Below, piece after piece: positions 7,039 through 14,010 of a stretch of 20,752 nt of DNA (position 1 is its first letter; the number at the start of each line of letters is the position of its first letter). A program made the position numbers and the translations under genes. The notes below the pieces were generated by a model that worked only from the letters and a program-made list of their open reading frames with translations, did not search any database and was not told the origin of the DNA. Source of the stretch: a virus; the IMG/VR virus record IMGVR_UViG_3300049810_002503, positions 1-20,752 of that record; one strand, given 5' to 3'.

Positions 7039-7696
7039 ACTTATTGCTACATCTGAAAGGCTGCAAGCAATATTAGAAGACACGTCAGATCTAAAAATCC
7101 AGCATCCTTTCCCTTGGCCAGCATTATCGTATGGCCCTTGTGAAAAATTTAGAAGAGCTGATCTAGACATTATTGACGCTATAGAAGATAAGAAACTCTG
7201 GATGATGCATTTAGTTGTGTATCCACATTTAGACGATGGATCTCCTATTTTTGGATTTGATATTATAGCAGGTCCGAAAAAGATCACTGGAGCATTCCAT
7301 GATTTCTCTCCTGTTGATAATAATAGTTATATTATACCACAGTTTGCAGAGAAAGTAAAGGACTTTATTCCGTCTAAGAAAAGAGAATTGCCAGATTGGG
7401 CTAAAAATATTTTCAGTGGTCATATGATCTCAGCTGGTAATGTACGAGACGATGAAGAAATTGACAAGATTATGGAACTAGCAGTTAGTAATCTTAAAAT
7501 GATTATATCTGAATTAGCTAATCGAGTTGCAGGTCAAGACTGGAGTGTTGAACATGACTGGTATTGCTATAACCAGAAACAGAATCCTCATACGCCTAAA
7601 GTTATGGAAAGTCTAGGTGTTGATCCTATAACTGTTAGAAAATATATTGACGAGTGTTTATTTCCTGAGCTTGGCACGAACAGCTCCGACACATGA
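7025..7696 (+). CDS. pcyX: Ferredoxin-dependent bilin reductase, PcyA/PcyX type
   Basis: About 223 residues of the ferredoxin-dependent bilin reductase family, which reduces biliverdin from an upstream heme oxygenase. Signature blocks: MMHLVVYPHLDDG, PIFGFDIIAGPKKITGAFHDFSP (74-96), and a C-terminal YIDECLFPE containing D209. His62 and Asp79 are 17 residues apart, the spacing of the catalytic His88/Asp105 pair of PcyA. To my knowledge cyanophage PebS has Asn instead of this His, so the protein groups with PcyA/PcyX. Small size, non-cyanophage context and pairing with hemO favour PcyX, which makes phycoerythrobilin, but product specificity cannot be read by eye. No ATG fits: the in-frame ATG at 6953 lies deep in hemO, while TTG at 7025 has GGAAG 6 nt upstream. 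The 3' end overlaps the convergent gene by 39 nt. Confidence 0.88.
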   Translation: MIFDKLIATSERLQAILEDTSDLKIQHPFPWPALSYGPCEKFRRADLDIIDAIEDKKLWMMHLVVYPHLDDGSPIFGFDIIAGPKKITGAFHDFSPVDNNSYIIPQFAEKVKDFIPSKKRELPDWAKNIFSGHMISAGNVRDDEEIDKIMELAVSNLKMIISELANRVAGQDWSVEHDWYCYNQKQNPHTPKVMESLGVDPITVRKYIDECLFPELGTNSSDT

Positions 7697-8551
7697 TCCG
7701 CCATCACCTGGATTTTCAGGAATCCAACAATCGGGATATAATTTCTTTAAGTGTTGATTAAAGGCACAGCCTCCACTAAAAATAATATTAGTGATTCCTG
7801 TTTTGTTTTGCCAATATTCAACCATTCGAGTTATTTGTGTATTAAAAGCATATTGTGTTTCAAATGCAAGTTCATAGTCTCTAGGTGAGTTTCCAAAATA
7901 CGTATTACCTAAGCCTCTATGCATATTTGGAAGATACATCGGTTTCCATTTGTGGCTAATAATAACTTCTGAAAAAAGTTTATTTCTCACCATTTCGTTT
8001 GGTTTACCGTGGCCATCATCATAAAATCTTGAGATCCGACCTTCGTCTTTCCCAGGCTGATAACCTGCTTGTTGTGTCATTGAAGAGAAAAACAAACCCA
8101 TGCTATCTGGGTATTTAACAGATCCAAGCTTTTTTAATTTATTCTTTTTGCCTTTCCATACTGAAGTACAATCAAATTCACCAATAGCATCTATAACAAA
8201 AACTAATGCTTCGTCAAATGGCGATTCATAGTACCACCCAGCATGTGCTTTATGATGAGGAACATACGTCCATTTGCAATCCAATCCAAGAAGATCTAAA
8301 TAATTTCTTACGTTGTTTCGCTTAATTGGATTTTTTTGTCCTACTAAAAGTTGTCTCATACCTTTTAAGTAAGGATTTTCGTACCAAACAACAAGATCTG
8401 GTTTGCCGAATCTTTTACGAGCCTGATCAATTTCTTCTTGATTATGAAACTTTTGCGAACTGTAGTTTGTCATCATTAGTTTATCGTCGTAAAATACAGC
8501 AAAGCTAGCGTCATGGCCATTGCCAGACATACCCCAAATTTTCTTACTCAT
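7658..8551 (-). CDS. Short carbamoyltransferase-like protein (Kae1-like domain only)
   Basis: A 297-residue protein equivalent to only the N-terminal Kae1-like domain of NodU/CmcH carbamoyltransferases. It keeps GNGHDASFAVFYDDKL (10-25), the metal motif HHKAHA (99-104), VFVIDAIGEFD (117-127, Asp121), GYQPGKDEGRISRF and, near the end, FSGGCAFNQHLKKL and GDGGSCVGA. It lacks the EEERxSRxK signature (NYSSQKFHN occupies that place) and the whole YrdC-like domain that makes carbamoyl-adenylate. It could transfer carbamoyl groups from an intermediate made elsewhere, for example by the full-length enzyme at 1708, or have another activity. It starts at 8551, overlapping the cupin stop (ATGA), with GGAG upstream. 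The 3' end overlaps pcyX tail-to-tail. No frameshift remnant of a second domain is apparent. Confidence 0.78.
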   Translation of the reverse strand: MSKKIWGMSGNGHDASFAVFYDDKLMMTNYSSQKFHNQEEIDQARKRFGKPDLVVWYENPYLKGMRQLLVGQKNPIKRNNVRNYLDLLGLDCKWTYVPHHKAHAGWYYESPFDEALVFVIDAIGEFDCTSVWKGKKNKLKKLGSVKYPDSMGLFFSSMTQQAGYQPGKDEGRISRFYDDGHGKPNEMVRNKLFSEVIISHKWKPMYLPNMHRGLGNTYFGNSPRDYELAFETQYAFNTQITRMVEYWQNKTGITNIIFSGGCAFNQHLKKLYPDCWIPENPGDGGSCVGAVRAKLRK

Positions 8552-8913
8552 TTTTGACTATCTCCGGGTTCTACTCTATAATTGTCTTCAACTGAATCTG
8601 GTGTTGAGACTTCAATAATTACACCTTTGTCTACTAAACAAGTTAGCTTATGCGGTAGCATAGGGGGAATAACTTTAGTAGTTCCTGCTTCTAATACTTC
8701 TTCATTTCTAGAAGCATCGTCCGTGTTTATCGTTTCGAGCTTGAAAGTACCTTCTAAGATATGCCAAGTCTCATGCTTCTCTCGGTGTAAATGCATTGAA
8801 AAGCTTTTTTGCTGGTTAAAGCGCAATAGTTTTCCACAATACATTTCATTAGTTGCAAAGATGAGTTCACTACCCCACCCTTTATTCACTTCACCCGATA
8901 ACTGAGTTGCCAT
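8548..8913 (-). CDS. Single-domain cupin, sugar-phosphate isomerase-like
   Basis: A 121-residue protein with a textbook cupin motif 1: HLHREKHETWHILEG fits HxH(x)4E(x)6G with H41, H43, E48 and G55; motif 2 contributes H88 in PPMLPHKL. It resembles the C-terminal cupin of type II mannose-6-phosphate isomerase/GDP-mannose pyrophosphorylase, seen as small standalone proteins in sugar-nucleotide clusters. The start ATG at 8913 has GAAGGA about 7 nt upstream and overlaps the adenylyltransferase by 23 nt; the stop overlaps the carbamoyltransferase-like start. A sugar or sugar-phosphate ligand is likely from fold and context, but the reaction cannot be named. Confidence 0.82.
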   Translation of the reverse strand: MATQLSGEVNKGWGSELIFATNEMYCGKLLRFNQQKSFSMHLHREKHETWHILEGTFKLETINTDDASRNEEVLEAGTTKVIPPMLPHKLTCLVDKGVIIEVSTPDSVEDNYRVEPGDSQK

Positions 8914-9292
8914 CTTTAATCCTTCGTATAAGTCGAGAAGTAGATCTATCGCGTAAGGCTGGAATAATACGTACTTCTGCTAATTCTTTGCCGACTACCT
9001 GATCTAGGTTATAATCACCACCTTTAGTAATGATATCGGGCTTTACTTCCTTAATTAAATTCCAAGGAGTTTCTTCATCGAAAATAATAACCTTATCTAC
9101 ACAAGATAAAGCTTCTAATACTTGTTTTCGATCTATATCTATATTATAACATCTATTCTTCAGATTGTACAGGCTTTTATCTGAATTTAGCCCTACAATT
9201 AATCTATCACCTAAAGCTCTAGATTGTTGAAGATATTGAACATGGCCAGCGTGTAAGATGTCGAAGCAGCCGTTGGTGAATACAGTAATCAT
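8891..9292 (-). CDS. hldE2: Heptose-1-phosphate adenylyltransferase (HldE C-terminal domain)
   Basis: A 133-residue nucleotidyltransferase matching the C-terminal half of HldE (RfaE2), which makes ADP-D-glycero-beta-D-manno-heptose from the 1-phosphate and ATP. It starts VFTNGCFDILHAGHVQYL, with the HxGH motif at H14-H17, and continues LGDRLIVGLNSDKSL, VDKVIIFDEETPWNLI, KPDIITKGGDY (84-94) and the closing DRSTSRLI (115-122). The ORF is open to an ATG at 9316, but homologues begin at the 9292 ATG; neither start has a clear ribosome site. It heads a three-gene overlapping operon and is separated from its kinase partner (5586-6464) by the bilin genes. A close relative such as glycerol-3-phosphate cytidylyltransferase is less likely given KGGDY and the hldD neighbour. 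Confidence 0.88.
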   Translation of the reverse strand: MITVFTNGCFDILHAGHVQYLQQSRALGDRLIVGLNSDKSLYNLKNRCYNIDIDRKQVLEALSCVDKVIIFDEETPWNLIKEVKPDIITKGGDYNLDQVVGKELAEVRIIPALRDRSTSRLIRRIKDGNSVIG

Positions 9293-9300
9293 TATAAATA
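9293..9300 (+). promoter_or_regulatory. T4-type late promoter before gp13
   Basis: An exact TATAAATA box 37 nt upstream of the gp13 ATG. In T4 this octamer is recognised by the gp55 late sigma factor with gp33 and the gp45 clamp. It directly abuts the start codon of the divergent hldE2 gene. Confidence 0.85.
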
Positions 9301-9336
9301 GTACCACAATTAACATTATTTGTACAGGAAAAAATT

Positions 9337-10089
9337 ATGAAACCAGCTTCACGCCAAGATTTGATTGATTACTGTCTTCGTAAACTAGGAAGCCCTGTAC
9401 TAGAAATCAATGTAGATGGCGATCAGTTAGAAGACCGCGTAGATGAAGCACTCCAAATGTATCAGGAGTTTCATTCTGACGCGACAATCAAAACATACCT
9501 AAGGCATCAGGTCACATCATCTGATGTAACTAATAAGTATATACCAATTTCAAACGATGTAGTTTTCGTTTCACGATTATTTCCTCTTGCATCTGCTATG
9601 AATACTAGCACAAATATGTTTGGTATTAAATACCAAATGATGCTAAATGACATATCTGACTTGCAAAACTTTTCGGGAGATTTAGCGTATTACGAGCAGA
9701 TGCAACAGTATTTATCTATGCTTGATATGAAGCTAAATGGGCATCCTCAGGTTACGTTCTCGAGGCATCAAGATAGATTACACATTCATGGCGATTTTGA
9801 AGACAAAGATATTAAGGCAGGCGATTACGTTATTGCTGAAGTCTATCAAGTCATCAATCCAGATACTCACACTTCGGTCTATAATGACATGTGGCTAAAG
9901 GATTATACTACCGCTCTTATTAAACAACAGTGGGGAGCTAATCTTATTAAGTTTGAAGGAATGCAATTGCCGGGTGGAGTTACACTTAACGGCAGGCAAA
10001 TTTTCGAAGACGCAATGGCAGACATTGAAAAACTTCAAGAAAGAATCAGACTTGAGCAAGAACTTCCGCCAGACTTCTTTGTAGGATAA
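9337..10089 (+). CDS. 13: Neck protein gp13
   Basis: A 250-residue homologue of T4 gp13 (309 aa), which with gp14 forms the neck closing the filled head and joining it to the tail. It starts MKPASRQDLIDYCLRKLGSPVLEINV and ends with the characteristic EQELPPDFFVG, with an Arg/Glu-rich helix just before. AGGAA at 9326-9330 precedes the ATG. It is the first gene of the structural module, under an exact late box, and gp14 follows after 3 nt. Identification rests on recognisable terminal blocks and position in the 13-14-15-16-17 order. Confidence 0.92.
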   Translation: MKPASRQDLIDYCLRKLGSPVLEINVDGDQLEDRVDEALQMYQEFHSDATIKTYLRHQVTSSDVTNKYIPISNDVVFVSRLFPLASAMNTSTNMFGIKYQMMLNDISDLQNFSGDLAYYEQMQQYLSMLDMKLNGHPQVTFSRHQDRLHIHGDFEDKDIKAGDYVIAEVYQVINPDTHTSVYNDMWLKDYTTALIKQQWGANLIKFEGMQLPGGVTLNGRQIFEDAMADIEKLQERIRLEQELPPDFFVG

Positions 10090-10092
10090 CAC

Positions 10093-11208
10093 ATGGCAAC
10101 AAATCTTTACTTCAGCGATAAAGTCGTATCAGAACAACGGCTTTATGAAGACATTGTGATTGAATCATTGAAAATGTATGGGCAAGATGTTTATTATTTG
10201 CCTCGTACTATTGTCGATAAAGACGAAATTTTCAATGAAGATATTCCGTCTCAGTTTAGCAACGCATATAAAGTCGAAATGTACATCGAAAACGTAGATG
10301 GATTTGACGGCGAAGGCGACCTATTCACTAAATTTGGTGTAGAGATTAGAGATGAAGCAACCTTTATTGTTTCGCGAAAAAGATTTGGAAATACTGCTGC
10401 ACAATACGATAACGAAATAGATGGTGAAAGACCAAGAGAAGGTGATTTAATTTATCTTCCTATGTCTAAATCATTATTTGAAATTTCACACGTTGAAGAT
10501 GAACAACCATTTTATCAAATAGCTAATCTACCAACTTATAAGTGTAGAGCACAACTCTTCGAATATAGCGGCGAAGATCTCGATACAGGTGTTATTGATA
10601 TTGATAACATTGAAGTCAATAATACGTATCAATACGTGCTGTATTATACAAAGCCAACAACTGGACTTGCTACATCGACTATATCAGCTGGATCCGTATC
10701 GTCAATATCAATTACAGACAGTGGCGATGGGTATAGAGAAACATTCCCAGATCTTACGTTCTCATCTCCTGATAGTGGAACAACTGCAACTGGTACTGCG
10801 CAAACGGCGTCTGGTAGAATCACAACTTTAACAATTACAAACCCAGGTTCTGGTTATACATCAGCTCCTACAGTTTCAATTGAAGCTCCACAGGGTGTAG
10901 ACTTTGATAGAGGTGAGAAAATTATACAGACATTTGCGTCTGGTGTTAAAATGTCTGCTGAAGTTGTTATGCAAAAAGATTCAGACGGTGCAGTATATGT
11001 CACACACGTTGGAGCTGACGACGGTAAGTTCCACACATTCGTTGCAGGTAGAGATATTATTGGTCAAACTACAAACGCGATATCTACACTAAAATCTACT
11101 TCTGAATTAAATAACATGACTGATACAGAAGATAACTCAGATTTTGATGATGTAGGGGCAGACTTTATTGACTTCAGCGAAAATAATCCTTTTGGAGATC
11201 CTGACTAA
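10093..11208 (+). CDS. 14: Neck protein gp14 with inserted beta-repeat region
   Basis: A 371-residue homologue of T4 gp14 (256 aa). The N-terminal part (NLYFSDKVVSEQRLYEDIVIESLKMYGQDVYYLPR...) is typical gp14, including the DPFGEGxxFxKFGxEIRDE-like block seen as FDGEGDLFTKFGVEIRDEATF. About residues 195-340 are additional: two related Gly/Ser/Thr-rich beta repeats (200-226 and 241-266), then a further domain-like stretch, before the C terminus ADFIDFSENNPFGDPD, which again resembles gp14. The insertion explains the extra length and probably forms a surface decoration on the neck. AGGAT lies 5 nt before the start; the stop overlaps gp15 (TAATG). Confidence 0.9.
   Translation: MATNLYFSDKVVSEQRLYEDIVIESLKMYGQDVYYLPRTIVDKDEIFNEDIPSQFSNAYKVEMYIENVDGFDGEGDLFTKFGVEIRDEATFIVSRKRFGNTAAQYDNEIDGERPREGDLIYLPMSKSLFEISHVEDEQPFYQIANLPTYKCRAQLFEYSGEDLDTGVIDIDNIEVNNTYQYVLYYTKPTTGLATSTISAGSVSSISITDSGDGYRETFPDLTFSSPDSGTTATGTAQTASGRITTLTITNPGSGYTSAPTVSIEAPQGVDFDRGEKIIQTFASGVKMSAEVVMQKDSDGAVYVTHVGADDGKFHTFVAGRDIIGQTTNAISTLKSTSELNNMTDTEDNSDFDDVGADFIDFSENNPFGDPD
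10690..10890 (+). repeat. Two-copy beta repeat inside gp14
   Basis: Codons 200-226 and 241-266 of gp14 encode related units: (S/R)(V/I)xx(I/L)xITxxGxGYxxxxPxxxxxxP. Copy 1 contains SISITDSGDGY and PDLTFSSP, copy 2 LTITNPGSGYTSAPTVSIEAP, with a Gly/Thr/Ala linker between them. Similar 'SGYTSAPTV' units occur in many marine phage virion proteins, suggesting a mobile decoration module. Confidence 0.75.
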
Positions 11209-11999
11209 TGTTTGGTAATTATTTCTATCATCAAAGAACAAGAACTGCTGTAGCTACATTTGGTAAACTGTTTAATGATATTTATGTTCTTCGGAAAAAT
11301 AAAGCAGGTTCAATTGTAAGCACATTAAAGGTTCCACTTTCTTATGGACCAAAACAAAAATTTTTAGAACGTATCGCAGAACAAGCTGATTTGGTTGACG
11401 ATGACAAGGTTGCTATAAAGCTACCTAGAATGTCATTTGAAATTACTGGTGTTTCATACGATACTTCGCGGCAGCTGCCTAAATCAAATGATTTCAATAG
11501 AGCGGGTTCAACTGCAAATACCAGAAACAAATTTAGAAGTGGCCAACCATACGTAATTAATTTTGATTTGTCTGTTTTTGCTAAATCACAAGATGATGCA
11601 CTACAAATTGTAGAACAAATCATTCCATATTTTTCACCACAATATACTTTAACAATTAAACCATTCGCTGATTTTGATACTATTACTGAAGATGTTCCAA
11701 TTATCTTAAGTGGAGTTAGTCTTTCAAATGAATACGAAGGTGATGTCGGTGGAAGACAAACAATACAATATAGTTTAGCATTTGAAATGCACATCTATTA
11801 TCATGGACCAATTAGCGATAACGAGATTGTTCGCAGAGTCGATGCAAATACTTTCCTTATTGGCTCAGGTAATGCTGATTCAGATATTCCTTTAAGCAGA
11901 ATTACAACTACACCTACTCCAATTGGTGTATCAGCAGATAGTGACTTTGGATTTAGTACAAGTATTGTAGATGCGATTGATAGTGACGCTGGAGTTTAA
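11208..11999 (+). CDS. 15: Tail completion / sheath stabiliser gp15
   Basis: A 263-residue homologue of T4 gp15 (272 aa), the hexameric tail terminator that stabilises the sheath and connects the tail to the neck. It begins MFGNYFYHQRTRTAVATFGKLFNDI, contains KVPLSYGPKQKFLERI and PRMSFEITGVSYD, and later the conserved QTIQYSLAFEMHIYYHGPI. The start overlaps the gp14 stop; gp16 follows after 2 nt. Confidence 0.93.
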   Translation: MFGNYFYHQRTRTAVATFGKLFNDIYVLRKNKAGSIVSTLKVPLSYGPKQKFLERIAEQADLVDDDKVAIKLPRMSFEITGVSYDTSRQLPKSNDFNRAGSTANTRNKFRSGQPYVINFDLSVFAKSQDDALQIVEQIIPYFSPQYTLTIKPFADFDTITEDVPIILSGVSLSNEYEGDVGGRQTIQYSLAFEMHIYYHGPISDNEIVRRVDANTFLIGSGNADSDIPLSRITTTPTPIGVSADSDFGFSTSIVDAIDSDAGV

Positions 12000-12001
12000 T
12001 A

Positions 12002-12373
12002 ATGACAGATTCTGATAAAGACGACAAGCTTGAAAAAGATTTTGAATATTCAAGAGCTACATACTACGAGCTTATCGAAAAAGGAAAAGAAAGTTTAGAA
12101 TTAGCAATTAGAGTTGCTGAAGAAACAGAACACCCAAGAGCTATTGAGGTTCTAGGTCAAATGCTTAAACACACATCCGAAGTTAATGGACAACTTATGG
12201 ATTTGAATAAAAAGCAAAGAGCGCTGCTTGATAAACAAGAACAGCTGCTTATTGATAAACAGCAAAATAATATTTTTATTGCGTCTACGACTGAGTTACA
12301 AAGAATGCTTAGAGACGATATGAAAGAGGTGATTGAGAATGCCACGGAAAAAGACGGACAGCTACCTAGGTAA
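12002..12373 (+). CDS. 16: Terminase small subunit gp16
   Basis: A 123-residue, mostly helical and charged protein matching the small terminase of T4-like phages (T4 gp16, 164 aa): it recognises DNA for packaging and stimulates the gp17 motor. The central ARVAE-like helices (LAIRVAEETEHPRAIEVLGQMLKHTSEVN) and the following coiled-coil stretch (about 70-100, Lys/Gln-rich) are typical; the termini are shorter than in T4. GGAG lies 8 nt before the ATG. The last 35 nt overlap the gp17 start. Confidence 0.88.
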   Translation: MTDSDKDDKLEKDFEYSRATYYELIEKGKESLELAIRVAEETEHPRAIEVLGQMLKHTSEVNGQLMDLNKKQRALLDKQEQLLIDKQQNNIFIASTTELQRMLRDDMKEVIENATEKDGQLPR

Positions 12374-13937
12374 TCCAAACGTAAAGCGTGAAGGGGTAGA
12401 TGACCAGTGGGATAAAGAAAAAGTCGAAGAATACAAAAAGTGTATGCTCGATCCAGTTTATTTTGCTAGGACTTACGTAAAAATTGTTCATCTAGATTTA
12501 GGATTAGTTCCATTTGAGCTATATCCTTATCAAGAAGAAATGTTTGGTAAATTTAACGAAAATAGGTTTAACATTGTTCTCGCATGTCGTCAATCAGGTA
12601 AGTCAATATCTGCCTGCGCCTACTTACTCTGGTACGCGCTATTCAGACCAGAACAAACCATTGCTATCTTGGCTAACAAAGGTGCTACCGCGAGAGAAAT
12701 GCTTTCGCGTATTACTCTTATGTTGGAAAATATTCCTTTCTTTTTACAACCCGGCACTAAAGCTCTTAATAAAGGTAGTATTGAGTTTGGGAATAATTCT
12801 AGGATTCTCGCAGCTGCTACTTCTGGGTCTTCTATCCGTGGTCTTTCTGTCAACCTTCTTTATTTAGATGAGTTTGCTTTTGTAGAAAGAGCTGCTGAAT
12901 TTTACACCTCAACATATCCTGTTGTGTCTTCTGGCGAAAACACTAAAGTTATTATTACTTCAACAGCAAACGGTGTTGGTAATACTTTCCATAAAATATG
13001 GGAAGGTGCAGAGCAAAAGGTAAATGAATTCAAATCGTTTCGTGTTGATTGGTGGGATGTTCCTGGCCGTAACGATGTATGGAAAGAAGAGACAATTAAT
13101 AATACGTCTCAAATCCAGTTCGATCAAGAGTTTGGTAATACATTCTTTGGAACAGGTGATACGCTTATAAGCGCGGAATGTTTATTGAATTTAAGAGCAA
13201 TGCAACCTCAGCAATCTTTAGAAGGTGGGGAGCTTTTAATTTATAAAGAACCAGAAGCTTCTGGTGATTATTTAATGACAGTTGATGTTGCGAAGGGAAG
13301 AGGTCAGGACTATTCTACTTTTACTTTAATCGACATAAGCAAGCGCCCTTTCGAGCAGGTTGCGGTGTATCGAAACAACACTATCTCGCCTTTACTCTTC
13401 CCTAACATTATCTATAAGTATGCGAAACTCTACAACGAAGCTTATATTGTGGTTGAGGCAAATGATCAAGGCGGAGTAGTTTGTCATGGATTATATTACG
13501 ATTTAGAATATGAAAACCTGCATGTAACATCTAGCATAAAATCTAGTTCTCTTGGAATTGAAATGAATAGAAAAGTCAAACGGCTTGGGTGTTCAGCAAT
13601 TAAAGATTTACTAGAGACTAATAGACTTAATATTATTGATGAAATTACTATTATGGAAATTTCTACATTTGTTTCTAAAGGTATATCATTTGAAGCAAGT
13701 GATGGTAACCACGACGATTTAATGATGAATTTAGTCATGTTTGGCTACTTTGTTTCATCACAATTCTTTGGTGATTTAACTGACATTAATATTAAAGACA
13801 TGCTATTCAGACAAAAAATGAAAGAAATCGAAGACGACTTGCCTCCATTTGGTACTATAGACAATGGTCTACCAGAGTACGTTGAACCGCCAGAAGATGG
13901 TGATGGCTGGGCTGTCGAATATGTGAACGACATATAA
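12339..13937 (+). CDS. 17: Terminase large subunit gp17
   Basis: A 532-residue packaging motor and headful nuclease (T4 gp17 is 610 aa). The ATPase has Walker A RQSGKS (84-89) and Walker B LLYLDE (D177, catalytic E178), followed by a coupling-type STAN motif. The C-terminal RNase H-like nuclease shows VDVAKGRGQDYSTF (D316) and NHDDLMMN (D459/D460). The frame is open to a TTG at 12333, but ATG 12339 is preferred because AGAGG at 12325-12329 gives 9-nt spacing. It overlaps gp16 by 35 nt. It is the last gene of the gp13-17 block; a new late promoter follows it. The protein is not split by an intron or intein. Confidence 0.96.
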   Translation: MPRKKTDSYLGNPNVKREGVDDQWDKEKVEEYKKCMLDPVYFARTYVKIVHLDLGLVPFELYPYQEEMFGKFNENRFNIVLACRQSGKSISACAYLLWYALFRPEQTIAILANKGATAREMLSRITLMLENIPFFLQPGTKALNKGSIEFGNNSRILAAATSGSSIRGLSVNLLYLDEFAFVERAAEFYTSTYPVVSSGENTKVIITSTANGVGNTFHKIWEGAEQKVNEFKSFRVDWWDVPGRNDVWKEETINNTSQIQFDQEFGNTFFGTGDTLISAECLLNLRAMQPQQSLEGGELLIYKEPEASGDYLMTVDVAKGRGQDYSTFTLIDISKRPFEQVAVYRNNTISPLLFPNIIYKYAKLYNEAYIVVEANDQGGVVCHGLYYDLEYENLHVTSSIKSSSLGIEMNRKVKRLGCSAIKDLLETNRLNIIDEITIMEISTFVSKGISFEASDGNHDDLMMNLVMFGYFVSSQFFGDLTDINIKDMLFRQKMKEIEDDLPPFGTIDNGLPEYVEPPEDGDGWAVEYVNDI

Positions 13938-13939
13938 AT

Positions 13940-13947
13940 TATAAATA
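13940..13947 (+). promoter_or_regulatory. T4-type late promoter before gp18
   Basis: An exact TATAAATA immediately after the gp17 stop, 63 nt before the gp18 ATG; a near-copy TATAAATT overlaps just upstream (13933-13940). The 73-nt gap between gp17 and gp18 holds this promoter and the leader with GAGAGGAAG as ribosome site. Confidence 0.85.
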
Positions 13948-14010
13948 GAATCAGGTGAAAAAAAATCGTATTATGTGGTCTTATAAAAAATAATTGAGAG
14001 GAAGAAGCAA

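Noticed and set aside
6490-7287. 265-codon open frame on the minus strand across hemO and pcyX
   Set aside because: It is antisense to two clearly recognisable enzymes and its translation is Ser/Phe-rich with no family resemblance.
8582-8905. 107-codon plus-strand frame opposite the cupin
   Set aside because: Antisense to a protein with a complete cupin motif and good start site.
11342-11794. 150-codon minus-strand frame inside gp15
   Set aside because: Antisense shadow of a conserved structural gene; no ribosome site or recognisable domain.
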